Source of the DNA: GM7GCV1 sp965222065
Lineage (GTDB): Bacteria; Pseudomonadota; Gammaproteobacteria; Pseudomonadales; GM7GCV1
DNA length: 64,000 bases
Direction of reading: 5' to 3'
Assembly: GCA_965222065.1 (NCBI GenBank)
Contig: OZ244933.1
Coordinates: 1,984,001-2,048,000, forward strand
In this document: piece after piece, positions 8,105 to 17,550 of the stretch
Layout of the letters: every line of letters starts with the position of its first letter
Numbering within the stretch: the stretch's first letter is position 1
Notes under the pieces: generated by a model
Told to the model about the DNA's origin: nothing
Database searches by the model: none
What the model saw: only the letters and a program-made list of their open reading frames with translations
Program-made: the position numbers and the translations under genes

Positions 8105-9679
8105 TTGGAAAACTTTCATATTGCCATGGCGGCCGTGACCGCCATTATCCTGTTTGTTTTCGGACTGGAAAACTTTTCCCGGGAAATTCAGCGGATATCC
8201 GGGGAAAAATTTCGAAAGTCACTGGCCAGGGCCACCCAGATACCCGTTATTGGCGTTGCTTTGGGTGCAGTGGTTACCGCAGTTATCCAGTCGAGTTCAG
8301 CGACCTCAGTCATCACTATTGGTCTGGTTAATGCCGGGGTACTCTCGTTCAAAAATAGTGTCGGTATTATTTTTGGGTCGAATATTGGTACCACGGTTAC
8401 CGCACAGCTGGTGGCATTCAAGCTCACAACCTTTGCGCCCCTGTTTATTATTTTGGGGTTCATGCTCTCCCTGATGCGTTCCCGCTATTCCATCTTTGGA
8501 AAAGCGGTTTTTTATTTCGGCTTTGTGTTTTTCAGCCTGAATTTAATTTCTGCCTCACTGGAGCCGTTGCAAAGAAATGAGGCGCTGATTGAGCTCCTGA
8601 CCCAGCCGCAAAACCCGCTATATGCCATCTTGTTTGGCTTCCTGTTTACTGCACTGGTGCAGTCCAGTTCTGTGACGACCGGGCTGGCGATTATCTTTAC
8701 CCAGCAGGGACTCCTGGGCCTGGAGAATGCCGTGCCGATTATCATGGGGGCGAACATAGGTACGACGGCTACGGCGTTGCTTGTGGTGTTTAATATGGAT
8801 ATGGCCGCCAAGAAAACGGCCTTTTGCCATTTTCTTTTTAATGTTGGCGGAGTGCTGCTTTTTTTGCCGGCATTGCTGATTTGGGGAGATAAGCTGAATA
8901 GTCTGCAAATGTCACCGGCCGTGGCGTTGGCATACATACATCTGGTATTCAATGTGGCGACCAGTGTGGTGTTTATTGTGCTCATTAACCCATTTGTCCG
9001 TGTGATTGACCGGGTTCTGGGTGAGGGTGAAATGGATTTTGAACGTTTGTCCGTACCCGTCTATCAGGAACAAAAGTCGTTTGAAGACATAAAGCTGGAA
9101 CTTAATGAGGGCTTGAATAACCTGTTTGGCTTTTTGCAGGAAAACTACAACCAGGTCATTCTCAGTATTGAGACCAACTATCAATCGGTCTTTGATACCG
9201 CAGAGAAGCGGCTGGATTACGCCAGCTTTATCGAAAAGGAATACATCGGTTATTTTTCCCACGTGGTCGCCTCGGTAAACAAGGAGGATGAGTCGGCCGA
9301 GTTAATCCGGATTATTGGGCAGTTTGATTATTTGTTTCAAATAGAAGACTCGATTGAAGATCTGTTTAATACAAAAAAAATCATGGTTGAGTCCTATATA
9401 GACCCCCATGCAGATATTCTTTATCTGGTCAGGGAGCTTTCCCGCCAGGCCCTGGGCCTTTTTGAAGATATTCACCGGGGGTTGTCCGCTCCCGGGGAGT
9501 TTTCAATCAAGCAGCGGTCGAGGGATATGCAGGAAGGCCTGAATAAAGCGAACCGGGAATTGTTGGCCATGATGGCCGACAGTGAGCGCCGCGATGCCGG
9601 TGCCTTGATTAATTTTGTCACCTATTCCCAGCGGCTTAAGGACAAGCTGGTGAATTTCCACAAGGCGCATAATCCGTAA
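8105..9679 (+). CDS. Na/Pi-cotransporter family protein with C-terminal PhoU-like domain
   Basis: A 524-aa inner-membrane protein. Two inverted-repeat halves carry the diagnostic QSSS motifs (residues 62-65 in AVIQSSSATSV and 186-189 in LVQSSSVTTGL), each followed by a GANIGTT-type stretch (SNIGTTVTAQL, ANIGTTATALL). About 200 hydrophilic helical residues at the C-terminus resemble the PhoU-like regulatory tail of NptA/YjbB proteins. The frame opens with TTG at 8105; an in-frame ATG at 8126 is the alternative, and I keep TTG because AAGAA lies close upstream and the extra residues fit the first helix. Role: sodium-linked phosphate import or export, by family. Confidence 0.87.
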   Translation: MENFHIAMAAVTAIILFVFGLENFSREIQRISGEKFRKSLARATQIPVIGVALGAVVTAVIQSSSATSVITIGLVNAGVLSFKNSVGIIFGSNIGTTVTAQLVAFKLTTFAPLFIILGFMLSLMRSRYSIFGKAVFYFGFVFFSLNLISASLEPLQRNEALIELLTQPQNPLYAILFGFLFTALVQSSSVTTGLAIIFTQQGLLGLENAVPIIMGANIGTTATALLVVFNMDMAAKKTAFCHFLFNVGGVLLFLPALLIWGDKLNSLQMSPAVALAYIHLVFNVATSVVFIVLINPFVRVIDRVLGEGEMDFERLSVPVYQEQKSFEDIKLELNEGLNNLFGFLQENYNQVILSIETNYQSVFDTAEKRLDYASFIEKEYIGYFSHVVASVNKEDESAELIRIIGQFDYLFQIEDSIEDLFNTKKIMVESYIDPHADILYLVRELSRQALGLFEDIHRGLSAPGEFSIKQRSRDMQEGLNKANRELLAMMADSERRDAGALINFVTYSQRLKDKLVNFHKAHNP

Positions 9680-9700
9680 ATGATGTGACCTGGAAGCCTT

Positions 9701-9727
9701 AAAAAAAAAGGCCCCTGTGCAGGGGCC
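9701..9727 (-). terminator. Rho-independent terminator for the alcohol dehydrogenase transcript
   Basis: GGCCCCTGTGCAGGGGCC forms a perfect 7-8 bp GC-rich hairpin. On the minus strand it is followed directly by nine T residues (the A run at 9701-9709). There is no T tract on the plus side, so it mainly ends minus-strand transcripts coming from 9869. Confidence 0.82.
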
Positions 9728-9868
9728 TGAATATGGGGTACCAGGCACATAGTCAATGCCTGCAGGGTATGCCAGTCCCTTGACACATATCGGCCCATGA
9801 GAAAAGGCCGCCCATGACTAATTACGCAGACACCGTGCTACTGGATCAATGACCTATCTGTCCAGGGA

Positions 9869-10939
9869 CTATGCGGCTGTCTCTTTCAGGGAGGCAATAT
9901 CAATAACAAACCGATACTTCACGTCGCTCTTCAGCATGCGCTCATAGGCCTCGTTAATGTAATCGGCATTGATGACTTCCACGTCGCTGACAATGTTGTG
10001 TTCCCCGCAAAAATCCAGCATTTCCTGCGTTTCAGCAATACCACCAATGATGGAGCCGGCCACATACCGACGCTTGCGAGCAAGGTTGGCACCGTGAACC
10101 TCAACCGGGTCCAGTGCCCCAAGAACCACCAGTGTCTTGTCGCGTTTAAGCAGATTTAGATAAGGGTTCAGATCATGCGGTACTGGTACCGTATCCAGAA
10201 TAAGGTCGAAGCTGTTTGCATGCTTTTCCATGGCACCTTCATCTTTGGAAATAAGCACCTCAGATGCCCCCAGGTGTTTGGCGTCTTCGGCCTTGCCGGG
10301 TGAGGTGGTGATCATGACCACATGGGCGCCAAGGGCCGCCGCAAATTTTACGCCCATGTGTCCCAGTCCACCCAGGCCAACAACGCCTACCTTCTGGCCT
10401 GCCTGGACGTTCCAGTGGCGGATAGGGGAGTAAAGGGTGATACCAGCGCAAAGCAGGGGAGCCACCGCCTTTTTGTCCAGGTTTTCAGGGACGCGCAACA
10501 CGTAGTTTTCATCGACGGTAATGCGCTCGGAATAGCCGCCAAATGTCAGCCCGCCGTATTTGGGGTCTTCGGCGTTGTATGTGGGCACCATGCCCTGTTC
10601 GCAATATTGCTCCAGGTTTTCCTTGCAAGACTGGCAGTGGCGGCAAGAGTCGATATAAACACCAACCCCGACCAGGTCGCCTTCCTTGAATCTGGTGACT
10701 TTTGCCCCTGTTTTGCTGGCCCGGCCAAGAATTTCATGGCCCGGAACCATCGGGTAGAGCGAGCCGCCGCCCCACTCGTTGCGGGCCTGGTGAATGTCGG
10801 AGTGGCAAATGCCACTGTACATAATCTCAATGGCAACGTCGTGCTCATTCGGTTCGCGGCGTTCGATATTCATTGGTTCGACTGGCGAGGTTTCAGTCTG
10901 GACACCATAGGCGGCAGTTTTAATCAATGTTCTCTCCAT
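9869..10939 (-). CDS. Zinc-dependent NAD(P) alcohol dehydrogenase (YahK/CAD-like)
   Basis: A medium-chain dehydrogenase of 356 aa. The catalytic zinc site is shown by YSGICHSDIH and VPGHEILG, the structural zinc by CRHCQSCKENLEQYC, and the Rossmann nucleotide site by VGVVGLGGLGHMGVKFAAALG. The overall pattern is that of YahK and cinnamyl-alcohol-type aldehyde reductases, usually NADPH-dependent reducers of broad aldehydes. It is divergently oriented from miaA with a 128-nt gap and ends at the hairpin at 9.7 kb, so it is monocistronic. Substrate not determinable. Confidence 0.88.
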   Translation of the reverse strand: MERTLIKTAAYGVQTETSPVEPMNIERREPNEHDVAIEIMYSGICHSDIHQARNEWGGGSLYPMVPGHEILGRASKTGAKVTRFKEGDLVGVGVYIDSCRHCQSCKENLEQYCEQGMVPTYNAEDPKYGGLTFGGYSERITVDENYVLRVPENLDKKAVAPLLCAGITLYSPIRHWNVQAGQKVGVVGLGGLGHMGVKFAAALGAHVVMITTSPGKAEDAKHLGASEVLISKDEGAMEKHANSFDLILDTVPVPHDLNPYLNLLKRDKTLVVLGALDPVEVHGANLARKRRYVAGSIIGGIAETQEMLDFCGEHNIVSDVEVINADYINEAYERMLKSDVKYRFVIDIASLKETAA

Positions 10940-11067
10940 TCTGATTAAGGGTATTGGGTATGAAACCGATCATTGTATAAAGAAAAACCAAGTGTATACG
11001 ATATGCAAAAAGCACATTGGCTGTTTTTATCGGTCGCGATAAACCTTGCATCGACTAAAATAGCCAG

Positions 11068-12039
11068 ATGCCACAATTGTCCAACAATGATAAAAAACCG
11101 GTTCTTTTCCTCATGGGACCGACGGCCTCCGGGAAAACTGATCTCGCCCTGGCCCTTGCCGAACAGATGCCTTGTCACCTGGTTAGTGTGGATTCCGCCC
11201 TGGTGTACAAGGGGATGGATATAGGCAGTGCCAAGCCGGACAGGGGCACATTGGCAAAATACCCACATGCCTTGGTCGATATACGTGACCCGGCAGAGCC
11301 TTACTCCGCTTCGGATTTTGTGGAGGATGCATTGTTTGAAATTGAACGTGCTCACAAACAAAACAAGGTTCCAGTTCTGGTCGGTGGGACCATGTTGTAT
11401 TACAAGGTATTAATGGAAGGTCTGGACGACCTGCCTGCGGCTGACCCCGATCTTCGAGCAAGCATCGATGCCCGCGCCAAGGTTGAAGGATGGCCTGCAT
11501 TACATGCCGAGCTGGCAAAAGTAGACCCGGAAACGGCAGCAAGACTGCATCCTAACCACAACCAGCGGATACAACGGGCGCTTGAAGTCTATGAAATTAC
11601 CGGTCGTCCCCTTTCCGGGATTCACGCGTCACAGAAGACTCGGAATCTGGACGATATGTACGATATACGCCAGCTGGCGATGATGCCTCATGAGCGAAAA
11701 ACCCTGCACGAACGTATAGAACTCAGGCTGGAAAAAATGTTTGCCGAGGGTTTTCTGGAAGAGGTTGCCAGTTTGTATAAGCGTGGTGACCTTCACCGGG
11801 AACTCCCATCAATTCGAGCAGTCGGATATCGGCAGGTGTGGGCATATTTCGAGGGCGAATATGGCCTGGAAGAGGCCCGGTTCAAGGCATTGGTTGCTAC
11901 CCGCAATCTGGCAAAACGCCAGCTAACCTGGTTACGTGGCTGGGAAAGCCTGCCTATTTTGTATACGGATAACGAGCAAGGGCGTAAACTTCCAGTTGCC
12001 GAGCTTGTTACCAGGACCTTGAATCTTTTGGATTTATAG
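11068..12039 (+). CDS. miaA: tRNA dimethylallyltransferase
   Basis: Adds the dimethylallyl group to N6 of A37 in tRNAs that read codons starting with U. Residues 17-24 hold the P-loop (GPTASGKT), followed by VSVDSALVYKGMDIGSAKP, a family signature, and the tRNA-binding LHPNHNQRIQRALEVYEITG. Length (323 aa) is normal. It heads the conserved miaA-hfq-hflX-hflK-hflC block, with a 120-nt gap before hfq. Confidence 0.96.
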   Translation: MPQLSNNDKKPVLFLMGPTASGKTDLALALAEQMPCHLVSVDSALVYKGMDIGSAKPDRGTLAKYPHALVDIRDPAEPYSASDFVEDALFEIERAHKQNKVPVLVGGTMLYYKVLMEGLDDLPAADPDLRASIDARAKVEGWPALHAELAKVDPETAARLHPNHNQRIQRALEVYEITGRPLSGIHASQKTRNLDDMYDIRQLAMMPHERKTLHERIELRLEKMFAEGFLEEVASLYKRGDLHRELPSIRAVGYRQVWAYFEGEYGLEEARFKALVATRNLAKRQLTWLRGWESLPILYTDNEQGRKLPVAELVTRTLNLLDL

Positions 12040-12159
12040 CCATATTTACAGGATAGGCGGCCTTGAGCCAACAAGAATAGATTTAAAATAACTTGATTTG
12101 TGGATATGTAGCCTGTTGCTACCTCTGTGCCAGATCACCAACAAAACTGGAGAGATGCC

Positions 12160-12429
12160 ATGTCAAAGGGGCACAGCTTACAAGACCCTTTCCTTAATGT
12201 TTTACGTAAGGAGCGAGTTCCTGTCGCCATTTATCTGGTCAACGGGATTAAGTTGCAGGGTCAAGTGGAATCATTCGATCAATTCGTGATTCTGTTAAAA
12301 AATACGGTTAGCCAGATGGTTTACAAGCATGCGGTGTCAACGATTGTTCCTGCCCGTGCGGTAAAAATGCCTATGGTTGCTCCTCCTGGTGAGGACGATG
12401 AAGATGCGCCGGCCCCGGGAAATTTCTGA
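12160..12429 (+). CDS. hfq: RNA chaperone Hfq
   Basis: An Sm-like hexameric chaperone that pairs small RNAs with mRNAs. The Sm1 region (LQDPFLNVLRKERVPVAIYL) and Sm2 motif (YKHAVSTI) are intact. At 89 aa the C-terminal tail is short, acidic and proline-rich (PPGEDDEDAPAPGNF). The frame extends upstream to 12127, but the ATG at 12160 with a GGAGAG Shine-Dalgarno gives the canonical MSKGHSLQDP start. Confidence 0.97.
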   Translation: MSKGHSLQDPFLNVLRKERVPVAIYLVNGIKLQGQVESFDQFVILLKNTVSQMVYKHAVSTIVPARAVKMPMVAPPGEDDEDAPAPGNF

Positions 12430-12581
12430 GTCTGAGGTTTTTAGTAGGTAGTCATTTGTTGAGATGCAAACGTACCCGGAACCCTGTTTTTATTAATGCC
12501 CCCTTCCCAGTGTGCGTTTGCGCCTCACGTTTTCCCTTAACTGTCCCTTGTTGACCGAATCCTCCATTCGGCGGTGGTCCT

Positions 12582-13889
12582 GTGTTGTTCTTTGAGCGAT
12601 ATGAATCCGGTGAGCGCGCTGTACTCGTCAATATTCACTTTGGCGGACGGGCAGTTGCGCTCGAAGAAGATGAGCAAGAATTTATCGAGCTGGTTCATTC
12701 AGCGGGGGCAACGCCGGTTGCCTTGATTTCGGGCAGCCGTTCCCAGCCTCAACCCAAGACATTTATTGGCAGTGGCAAACTCGAGGAATTGGTGGCGGTC
12801 GTTAATGAGCACGAGGCCGAGCTGGTTATTTTTAATCATGAATTGTCTCCCAGTCAGGAACGCAACCTAGAACGAGAACTCAAATGCCGGGTATTGGGAC
12901 GTACAGGATTAATTCTGGATATATTCGCCCAGCGTGCTCGCACCCATGAAGGTAAATTGCAGGTTGAGTTGGCCCAGCTGGAACATTTGAGTACACGCCT
13001 GGTTCGAGGCTGGACGCACCTTGAGCGCCAGAAAGGCGGTATTGGCCTGCGTGGCCCGGGTGAAACCCAGCTGGAATCTGACAGACGTTTACTGAGGGCG
13101 AGAATCAAGAATTTGCACGCAAGGCTGGACAAGGTCCGCACCCAGCGTAGCCAAGGTCGCCGTTCACGAAATAAAGCTGAAATTCCGACGGTTTCGGTTG
13201 TGGGCTACACCAACGCGGGAAAGTCGACACTGTTTAATCGCCTGACCCGATCCGATGTTTATGCCCAGGATCAGCTTTTTGCCACGCTGGACCCTACCAT
13301 GCGTCAGCTGGAAGCACCCAGCATCGGCAAGTTGGTGTTAGCGGATACGGTTGGCTTTATACGTCACTTGCCACACGATCTGGTTGATGCATTTCGTGCA
13401 ACCCTGGAGGAGGCCGCCAATGCCAGCCTGCTGGTGCATGTCATTGATGCTGCAGATCATCGCTGGGGAGAAAATATCGCAGCAGTAGAAACAGTACTGG
13501 AAGAAATAGGTGCGCAGGATATCCCGGTACTCAGGGTTTATAACAAAATCGATCTTCTGGAAGAACCTTTGGCAAGGGTAGAGCGTAATAACCATGGGCA
13601 GCCAGTCAGTGTATGGCTTTCCGCCAAAACAGGGGAAGGTTGTGATCTATTGCTGCCGGCACTGACCGATATGCTGTTGGCCGATGCAGTTGTCGGACGT
13701 TATCGGTTGCCCGCCAGCTATGGTAGCCTGATTGCCCGTCTTCACCGTCTCAATGCGGTGCAGGATGAACACTATGATGAAACAGGCAATGTTGAGTTGT
13801 CTGTACGACTAAGCAAAGCGGACTGGGATCGTGCCCTGCATCAGGAAGGGGTAAAGGCCGAACAATTAGAAATCGTTAAGTTCGCGTGA
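12582..13889 (+). CDS. hflX: Ribosome-associated GTPase HflX
   Basis: A 435-aa GTPase that splits or rescues stalled ribosomes in its family. The N-terminal HflX domain includes GSRSQPQPKTFIGSGKLEEL and the glycine-rich linker GGIGLRGPGETQLE. The GTPase domain has its P-loop at ~208-216 (GYTNAGKST), DTVGF switch and NKID motif. Translation begins with GTG at 12582 (a TTG at 12585 is also possible). It lies 152 nt after hfq, so it may have its own promoter in addition to hfq read-through. Confidence 0.95.
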   Translation: MLFFERYESGERAVLVNIHFGGRAVALEEDEQEFIELVHSAGATPVALISGSRSQPQPKTFIGSGKLEELVAVVNEHEAELVIFNHELSPSQERNLERELKCRVLGRTGLILDIFAQRARTHEGKLQVELAQLEHLSTRLVRGWTHLERQKGGIGLRGPGETQLESDRRLLRARIKNLHARLDKVRTQRSQGRRSRNKAEIPTVSVVGYTNAGKSTLFNRLTRSDVYAQDQLFATLDPTMRQLEAPSIGKLVLADTVGFIRHLPHDLVDAFRATLEEAANASLLVHVIDAADHRWGENIAAVETVLEEIGAQDIPVLRVYNKIDLLEEPLARVERNNHGQPVSVWLSAKTGEGCDLLLPALTDMLLADAVVGRYRLPASYGSLIARLHRLNAVQDEHYDETGNVELSVRLSKADWDRALHQEGVKAEQLEIVKFA

Positions 13890-13963
13890 AACAGGGGCTT
13901 GAAGGCATTAGAATCCCAAGCCTGATCTATACAACCTATTAAATTATATTTACGGAGTCTTTG

Positions 13964-15115
13964 ATGGCCTGGAATGAACCTGGTGGCGGTGGTCGCGACC
14001 CTTGGGGTAAGCGAGATAACGATGGGCCTCCGGATCTTGATGAATTTTTCAAAAAGATCAAAGAGTCGCTGGAAAAACTTTTCGGGGGCAAAAAATCCGG
14101 CGGCAATGGCAGCTCATCCGGGGGAGACAGTGGTTTTCCCGTGTACCTTATTCTTGGCCTTCTGGGTGCTGCCTGGCTGTTCTCCAGCTTTTATGTGCTG
14201 GATGAGGGTGAGCGCGGCGTGGTCATGCGTTTTGGCAAATACCACACAACAATTATGCCGGGGCTTAGTTTTAACCCCTACTTGATTGACACCGTGGAAG
14301 TTGTGCGTGTTACCGAGGAGCGCCAGTACACGGCGTCGGGCGACAACAGCATGATGCTGACCCGCGATGAGAATATTGTGCTGATCCCCCTGACTGTCCA
14401 ATACAACATCAGTGATGTCCGCAATTTCGTTATTAATGTAAACAATCCGGTGCAGACGCTTGAGGAAGCGACTGACAGTGCCATACGCCATGTGGTTGGC
14501 AGTACACCCATGGAAGCGGCACTCAGTGATGGACGTTTGCAAATGTCAGATGAGGTGCATCAACGCTTGCAGACTTATCTGGACAGCTATGGTACCGGGA
14601 TCAACGTTATTGACGTCACCTTGCAGCGCGGCGAACCGCCCGAGCAGGTAAAAGATGCGTTTGATGACGTGAACTCGGCAGAGCAGGATCGTGATCGCCT
14701 GATTGACCAGGCGCAGGCCTATCGCAATGGTATTTTGCCGGCCGCACGTGGTGAGGCCCAGCGAATCATTGAGGCCGCAGAAGCCTACAAGGGCGAGCTG
14801 ATTGCCCGTGCGGAAGGTGAGGCGGCTCGTTTCAACCAGCTCTATACCGAGTACAGCCGTGCGCCGGAAGTGACTCGGGAACGCTTGTATCTTGATGCGG
14901 TAAACCAGGTCATGAATAGCAGTTCGAAGGTGATGGTTGACGTTCAGGGAGGCAATAACCTGATGTATTTGCCACTTGATCAGCTTCGGAGGCAGTCCGG
15001 TGGTGCGACAGGCAGTTCCGGAACCCCCGTGGATCGACAACAGCTGATTGACGATGTGCTCCGGGAAATTCAGAGAAACGGCAGTAGCTCCAACAACAAC
15101 CAGAGGCTGAGATAA
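13964..15115 (+). CDS. hflK: FtsH-protease modulator HflK
   Basis: A stomatin/prohibitin (SPFH) protein of 383 aa that assembles with HflC around the membrane protease FtsH. The glycine-rich N-terminus (MAWNEPGGGGRDPWG), a single membrane anchor (VYLILGLLGAAWLFSSFYVL) and an SPFH domain beginning at GERGVVMRFGKY are all visible, then a coiled coil ending near ARAEGEAARF. The ATG at 13964 is one codon after a TTG in frame and is preferred, with GGAG seven bases upstream. It overlaps hflC by one base. Confidence 0.96.
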   Translation: MAWNEPGGGGRDPWGKRDNDGPPDLDEFFKKIKESLEKLFGGKKSGGNGSSSGGDSGFPVYLILGLLGAAWLFSSFYVLDEGERGVVMRFGKYHTTIMPGLSFNPYLIDTVEVVRVTEERQYTASGDNSMMLTRDENIVLIPLTVQYNISDVRNFVINVNNPVQTLEEATDSAIRHVVGSTPMEAALSDGRLQMSDEVHQRLQTYLDSYGTGINVIDVTLQRGEPPEQVKDAFDDVNSAEQDRDRLIDQAQAYRNGILPAARGEAQRIIEAAEAYKGELIARAEGEAARFNQLYTEYSRAPEVTRERLYLDAVNQVMNSSSKVMVDVQGGNNLMYLPLDQLRRQSGGATGSSGTPVDRQQLIDDVLREIQRNGSSSNNNQRLR

Positions 15116-15996
15116 TGAAGAATAAGAGTTATGTGATACTCATTGTGCTCACGGCGGTTGCCTTGTTGGCCTCAGTTACCCTCTATCGGGTCAATGAAAA
15201 GGAAAAGGCCGTTCAACTGCGGTTTGGTGCGTTGGCGGTAGAAGATGTACCGCCGGGTCTGCACTGGAAAATCCCCTTTGTGGATACCGTGCGCAAGTTC
15301 GATGGTCGGGTAATGACCGTGGATGCCACGCCGGAGAGCTTTTACACTGTTGAGAGGAAGCGGCTTATTGTCGATTCCTATGCCAAGTATCGTATAGCCG
15401 ATGTGGGCACTTACTACCGTGCAACTGGTGGTGACGAGTTTGTCGCTCGCAACCGGATGGCGGCTCGGATCAATGATGGCTTGCGCAACGAGTTTGGTAC
15501 CCGAACCCTGGTGGAGGTAGTTTCTGGTGAGCGGGATTTGTTAATGGACAGGTTAACAACCTCCCTGAACACTACAGTCCGGGAAAGTCTGGGGATTGAG
15601 GTGCTGGATGTGCGAGTTAAGCGCATTGATCTTCCGCCGGAAATTAGTGGCGACGTTTATCGTCGTATGCGTGCTGAGCGGGAAGTGCTGGCACGCGAAT
15701 TCCGCTCTGAGGGTGAAGAGGAAGCGACCAAGATCCGGGCAGATGCTGACCGGCAAAGAGTACTGATCGAGGCAGAAGCTTTCCGGCAGTCAGAAACCAT
15801 ACGCGGTGAAGGTGACGCCCAGGCAGCAGCTATTTATGCCGAAGCTTATAGCCAAGATCCGGAGTTTTTTGCTTTCGTGCGAAGCCTCGAAGCTTACAAG
15901 CAAAGTTTCGGATCACCGGATAGCTTGCTTGTCATTGATCCTGAAAGTGATTTCTTCCGGTATCTGAAAGATCCCGACGGAGGTCGCGCGCAGTAG
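15115..15996 (+). CDS. hflC: FtsH-protease modulator HflC
   Basis: Partner of HflK; 293 aa with one N-terminal membrane helix (YVILIVLTAVALLASVTLY) and an SPFH domain starting EKEKAVQLRFG. The long charged helix near residues 190-240 (EFRSEGEEEATKIRADADRQ) is the usual coiled coil. It starts on the last base of hflK (TAATG), so the two subunits are translated together. A strong terminator follows at 16069. Confidence 0.96.
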   Translation: MKNKSYVILIVLTAVALLASVTLYRVNEKEKAVQLRFGALAVEDVPPGLHWKIPFVDTVRKFDGRVMTVDATPESFYTVERKRLIVDSYAKYRIADVGTYYRATGGDEFVARNRMAARINDGLRNEFGTRTLVEVVSGERDLLMDRLTTSLNTTVRESLGIEVLDVRVKRIDLPPEISGDVYRRMRAEREVLAREFRSEGEEEATKIRADADRQRVLIEAEAFRQSETIRGEGDAQAAAIYAEAYSQDPEFFAFVRSLEAYKQSFGSPDSLLVIDPESDFFRYLKDPDGGRAQ

Positions 15997-16068
15997 AGCA
16001 ATTCGTGGTTACCGGCAGCCAGATGTTTTTAGTTTAGGCATGTAGAGACTACCGTGTTAAAATTCCTC

Positions 16069-16095
16069 AAGCCGGGGCGAACCCCGGCTTTTTTG
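16069..16095 (+). terminator. Rho-independent terminator after hflC
   Basis: AAGCCGGGGCGAACCCCGGCTTTTTT forms a stem of about 8 bp (AGCCGGGG / CCCCGGCT) with a 4-nt loop and a T run, placed 73 nt after the hflC stop. It separates the hfq-hflC unit from the DUF2065-hisZ-purA unit. Confidence 0.88.
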
Positions 16096-16133
16096 TGTGA
16101 AGAATTTCGACGTCATTAACACGGGATTTTCTT

Positions 16134-16325
16134 GTGGACAGTATCTGGGTGGAATTAGGTCGAGCGTTTTGTTTGCTCCTGATTATTGAGGGCATCATGC
16201 CTTTTCTGTACCCGGATCGCTGGCGCCAGTTGCTGGAAACGGTTTCTGAGACTGACGATAAAGTGCTCAGACTGGTCGGTTTGTTTTCCATGCTGCTAGG
16301 GTTGGGAATCCTTTATTTACTCTAA
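16134..16325 (+). CDS. DUF2065 (YjeT-like) small inner-membrane protein
   Basis: A 63-aa protein with two membrane helices and the DUF2065 pattern GRAFCLLLIIEGIMPFLYPDRWR, ending LLGLGILYLL. It begins with GTG at 16134. YjeT homologues lie between hflC and hisZ/purA in many gammaproteobacteria, and that is where this one lies. Function unknown. Confidence 0.85.
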   Translation: MDSIWVELGRAFCLLLIIEGIMPFLYPDRWRQLLETVSETDDKVLRLVGLFSMLLGLGILYLL

Positions 16326-16337
16326 CCAGATTTCATT

Positions 16338-17543
16338 ATGTCAAAGAATCGCTGGCTGCTACCCAACGGTATCGACGAGCTCGTCGCGGACCAGGCGCGC
16401 GCGCTGGAAGCCTTGCGTCGCGATCTCCTTGACCTGTTTGATAGCTGGGGTTACGACCTGGTATTCCCACCGATTATCGAATTTACGGATTCCCTCCTGA
16501 CTGGCCTGGGCGAAAACCTGGGAATGCAAACGTTTAAGTTTAGCGATCACCAGTCCGGGAAAAGCCTGGGACTGCGCGCAGATATTTCTCCCCAGGCCGC
16601 CCGAATTGATGCGCACTCCATGACTTATCAGGGAGCCAATCGCCTCTGCTATGCAGGGACGATTGTTCGCTCAAATCCGGGCGGGGGTGCCCTTAACCGG
16701 GCGCCAGTCCAGATTGGCGCTGAACTTTTTGGCATTCAGGAGATTGAAGCAGACTTTGAGATTATCTCCCTGATGCTGACTACCCTGACCCGGGTCACCG
16801 ACAAGCAAATTACGCTGGAAGTGTCGCATCAGGCCGTGCGCAGTTGGTTACAGGAAGTCGCAACCAATGCCGAACTGGACTTCGAAACACTTTGTACCCT
16901 GCTCAGTGAGAAGCGCCTGCCTGAGTTGGATGGCTATATTGCCGCCTCTGATATTGCCTCTGCGGTAGCTAAAAAGCTGTCGCTATTGCCCAAGTTGATG
17001 GGCGATATGAATTCATTATCCTCGGCAAGAAAAATATTTGCACAGGATGCCGCCATACTTAGGGCGATCGAGGAGATGGAATTACTGGCCAATCGCATAG
17101 GGAGCCAGTATCCCGATATCGACCTGCTTTTTAACCTGAGTGAAATCCAGGGCTCGGATTACCACACAGGCCTGCTGTTTTCGGCTTATTCCGAACTGGA
17201 TAATCGTGCGGTTCGCGTGGCCAATGGCGGACGTTACGACCAAGTGGGGCAGGCCTTTGGACGGTCGCGACCGGCAACAGGTTTTAGCGCCGACCTAAAG
17301 GTGCTTGCCCAGCTCATGGATGCAGAGATGTCGGGCAATAATGTGATTTATGCCCCTATCCCCGATGGTTCAACAGACGCCAGTACCAGCCAGAGCTTCT
17401 GGCAAAAAGTGGCTGAGCTCAGGGAGCAGGGATTTCGTGTGCGTCTGGGCTATCCCAGCGAAAGTAACAGCCTGTCTGAATATCCGCTGAGCCAGAAACT
17501 GGTTGCTCGTCAGGGTGGATGGGTTCTGGTGGATTTTAATTAG
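16338..17543 (+). CDS. hisZ: ATP phosphoribosyltransferase regulatory subunit HisZ
   Basis: A histidyl-tRNA-synthetase-like protein (401 aa) that joins short-form HisG for the first step of histidine synthesis. The class II synthetase-like motif 2 region LGLRADISPQAARI and the later GGRYDQVGQAFGRSRPATGFS are the HisZ hallmarks. It lacks the C-terminal anticodon-binding domain of true HisRS, as expected. It starts 12 nt after DUF2065 and ends 7 nt before purA. Confidence 0.95.
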   Translation: MSKNRWLLPNGIDELVADQARALEALRRDLLDLFDSWGYDLVFPPIIEFTDSLLTGLGENLGMQTFKFSDHQSGKSLGLRADISPQAARIDAHSMTYQGANRLCYAGTIVRSNPGGGALNRAPVQIGAELFGIQEIEADFEIISLMLTTLTRVTDKQITLEVSHQAVRSWLQEVATNAELDFETLCTLLSEKRLPELDGYIAASDIASAVAKKLSLLPKLMGDMNSLSSARKIFAQDAAILRAIEEMELLANRIGSQYPDIDLLFNLSEIQGSDYHTGLLFSAYSELDNRAVRVANGGRYDQVGQAFGRSRPATGFSADLKVLAQLMDAEMSGNNVIYAPIPDGSTDASTSQSFWQKVAELREQGFRVRLGYPSESNSLSEYPLSQKLVARQGGWVLVDFN

Positions 17544-17550
17544 GAAATTT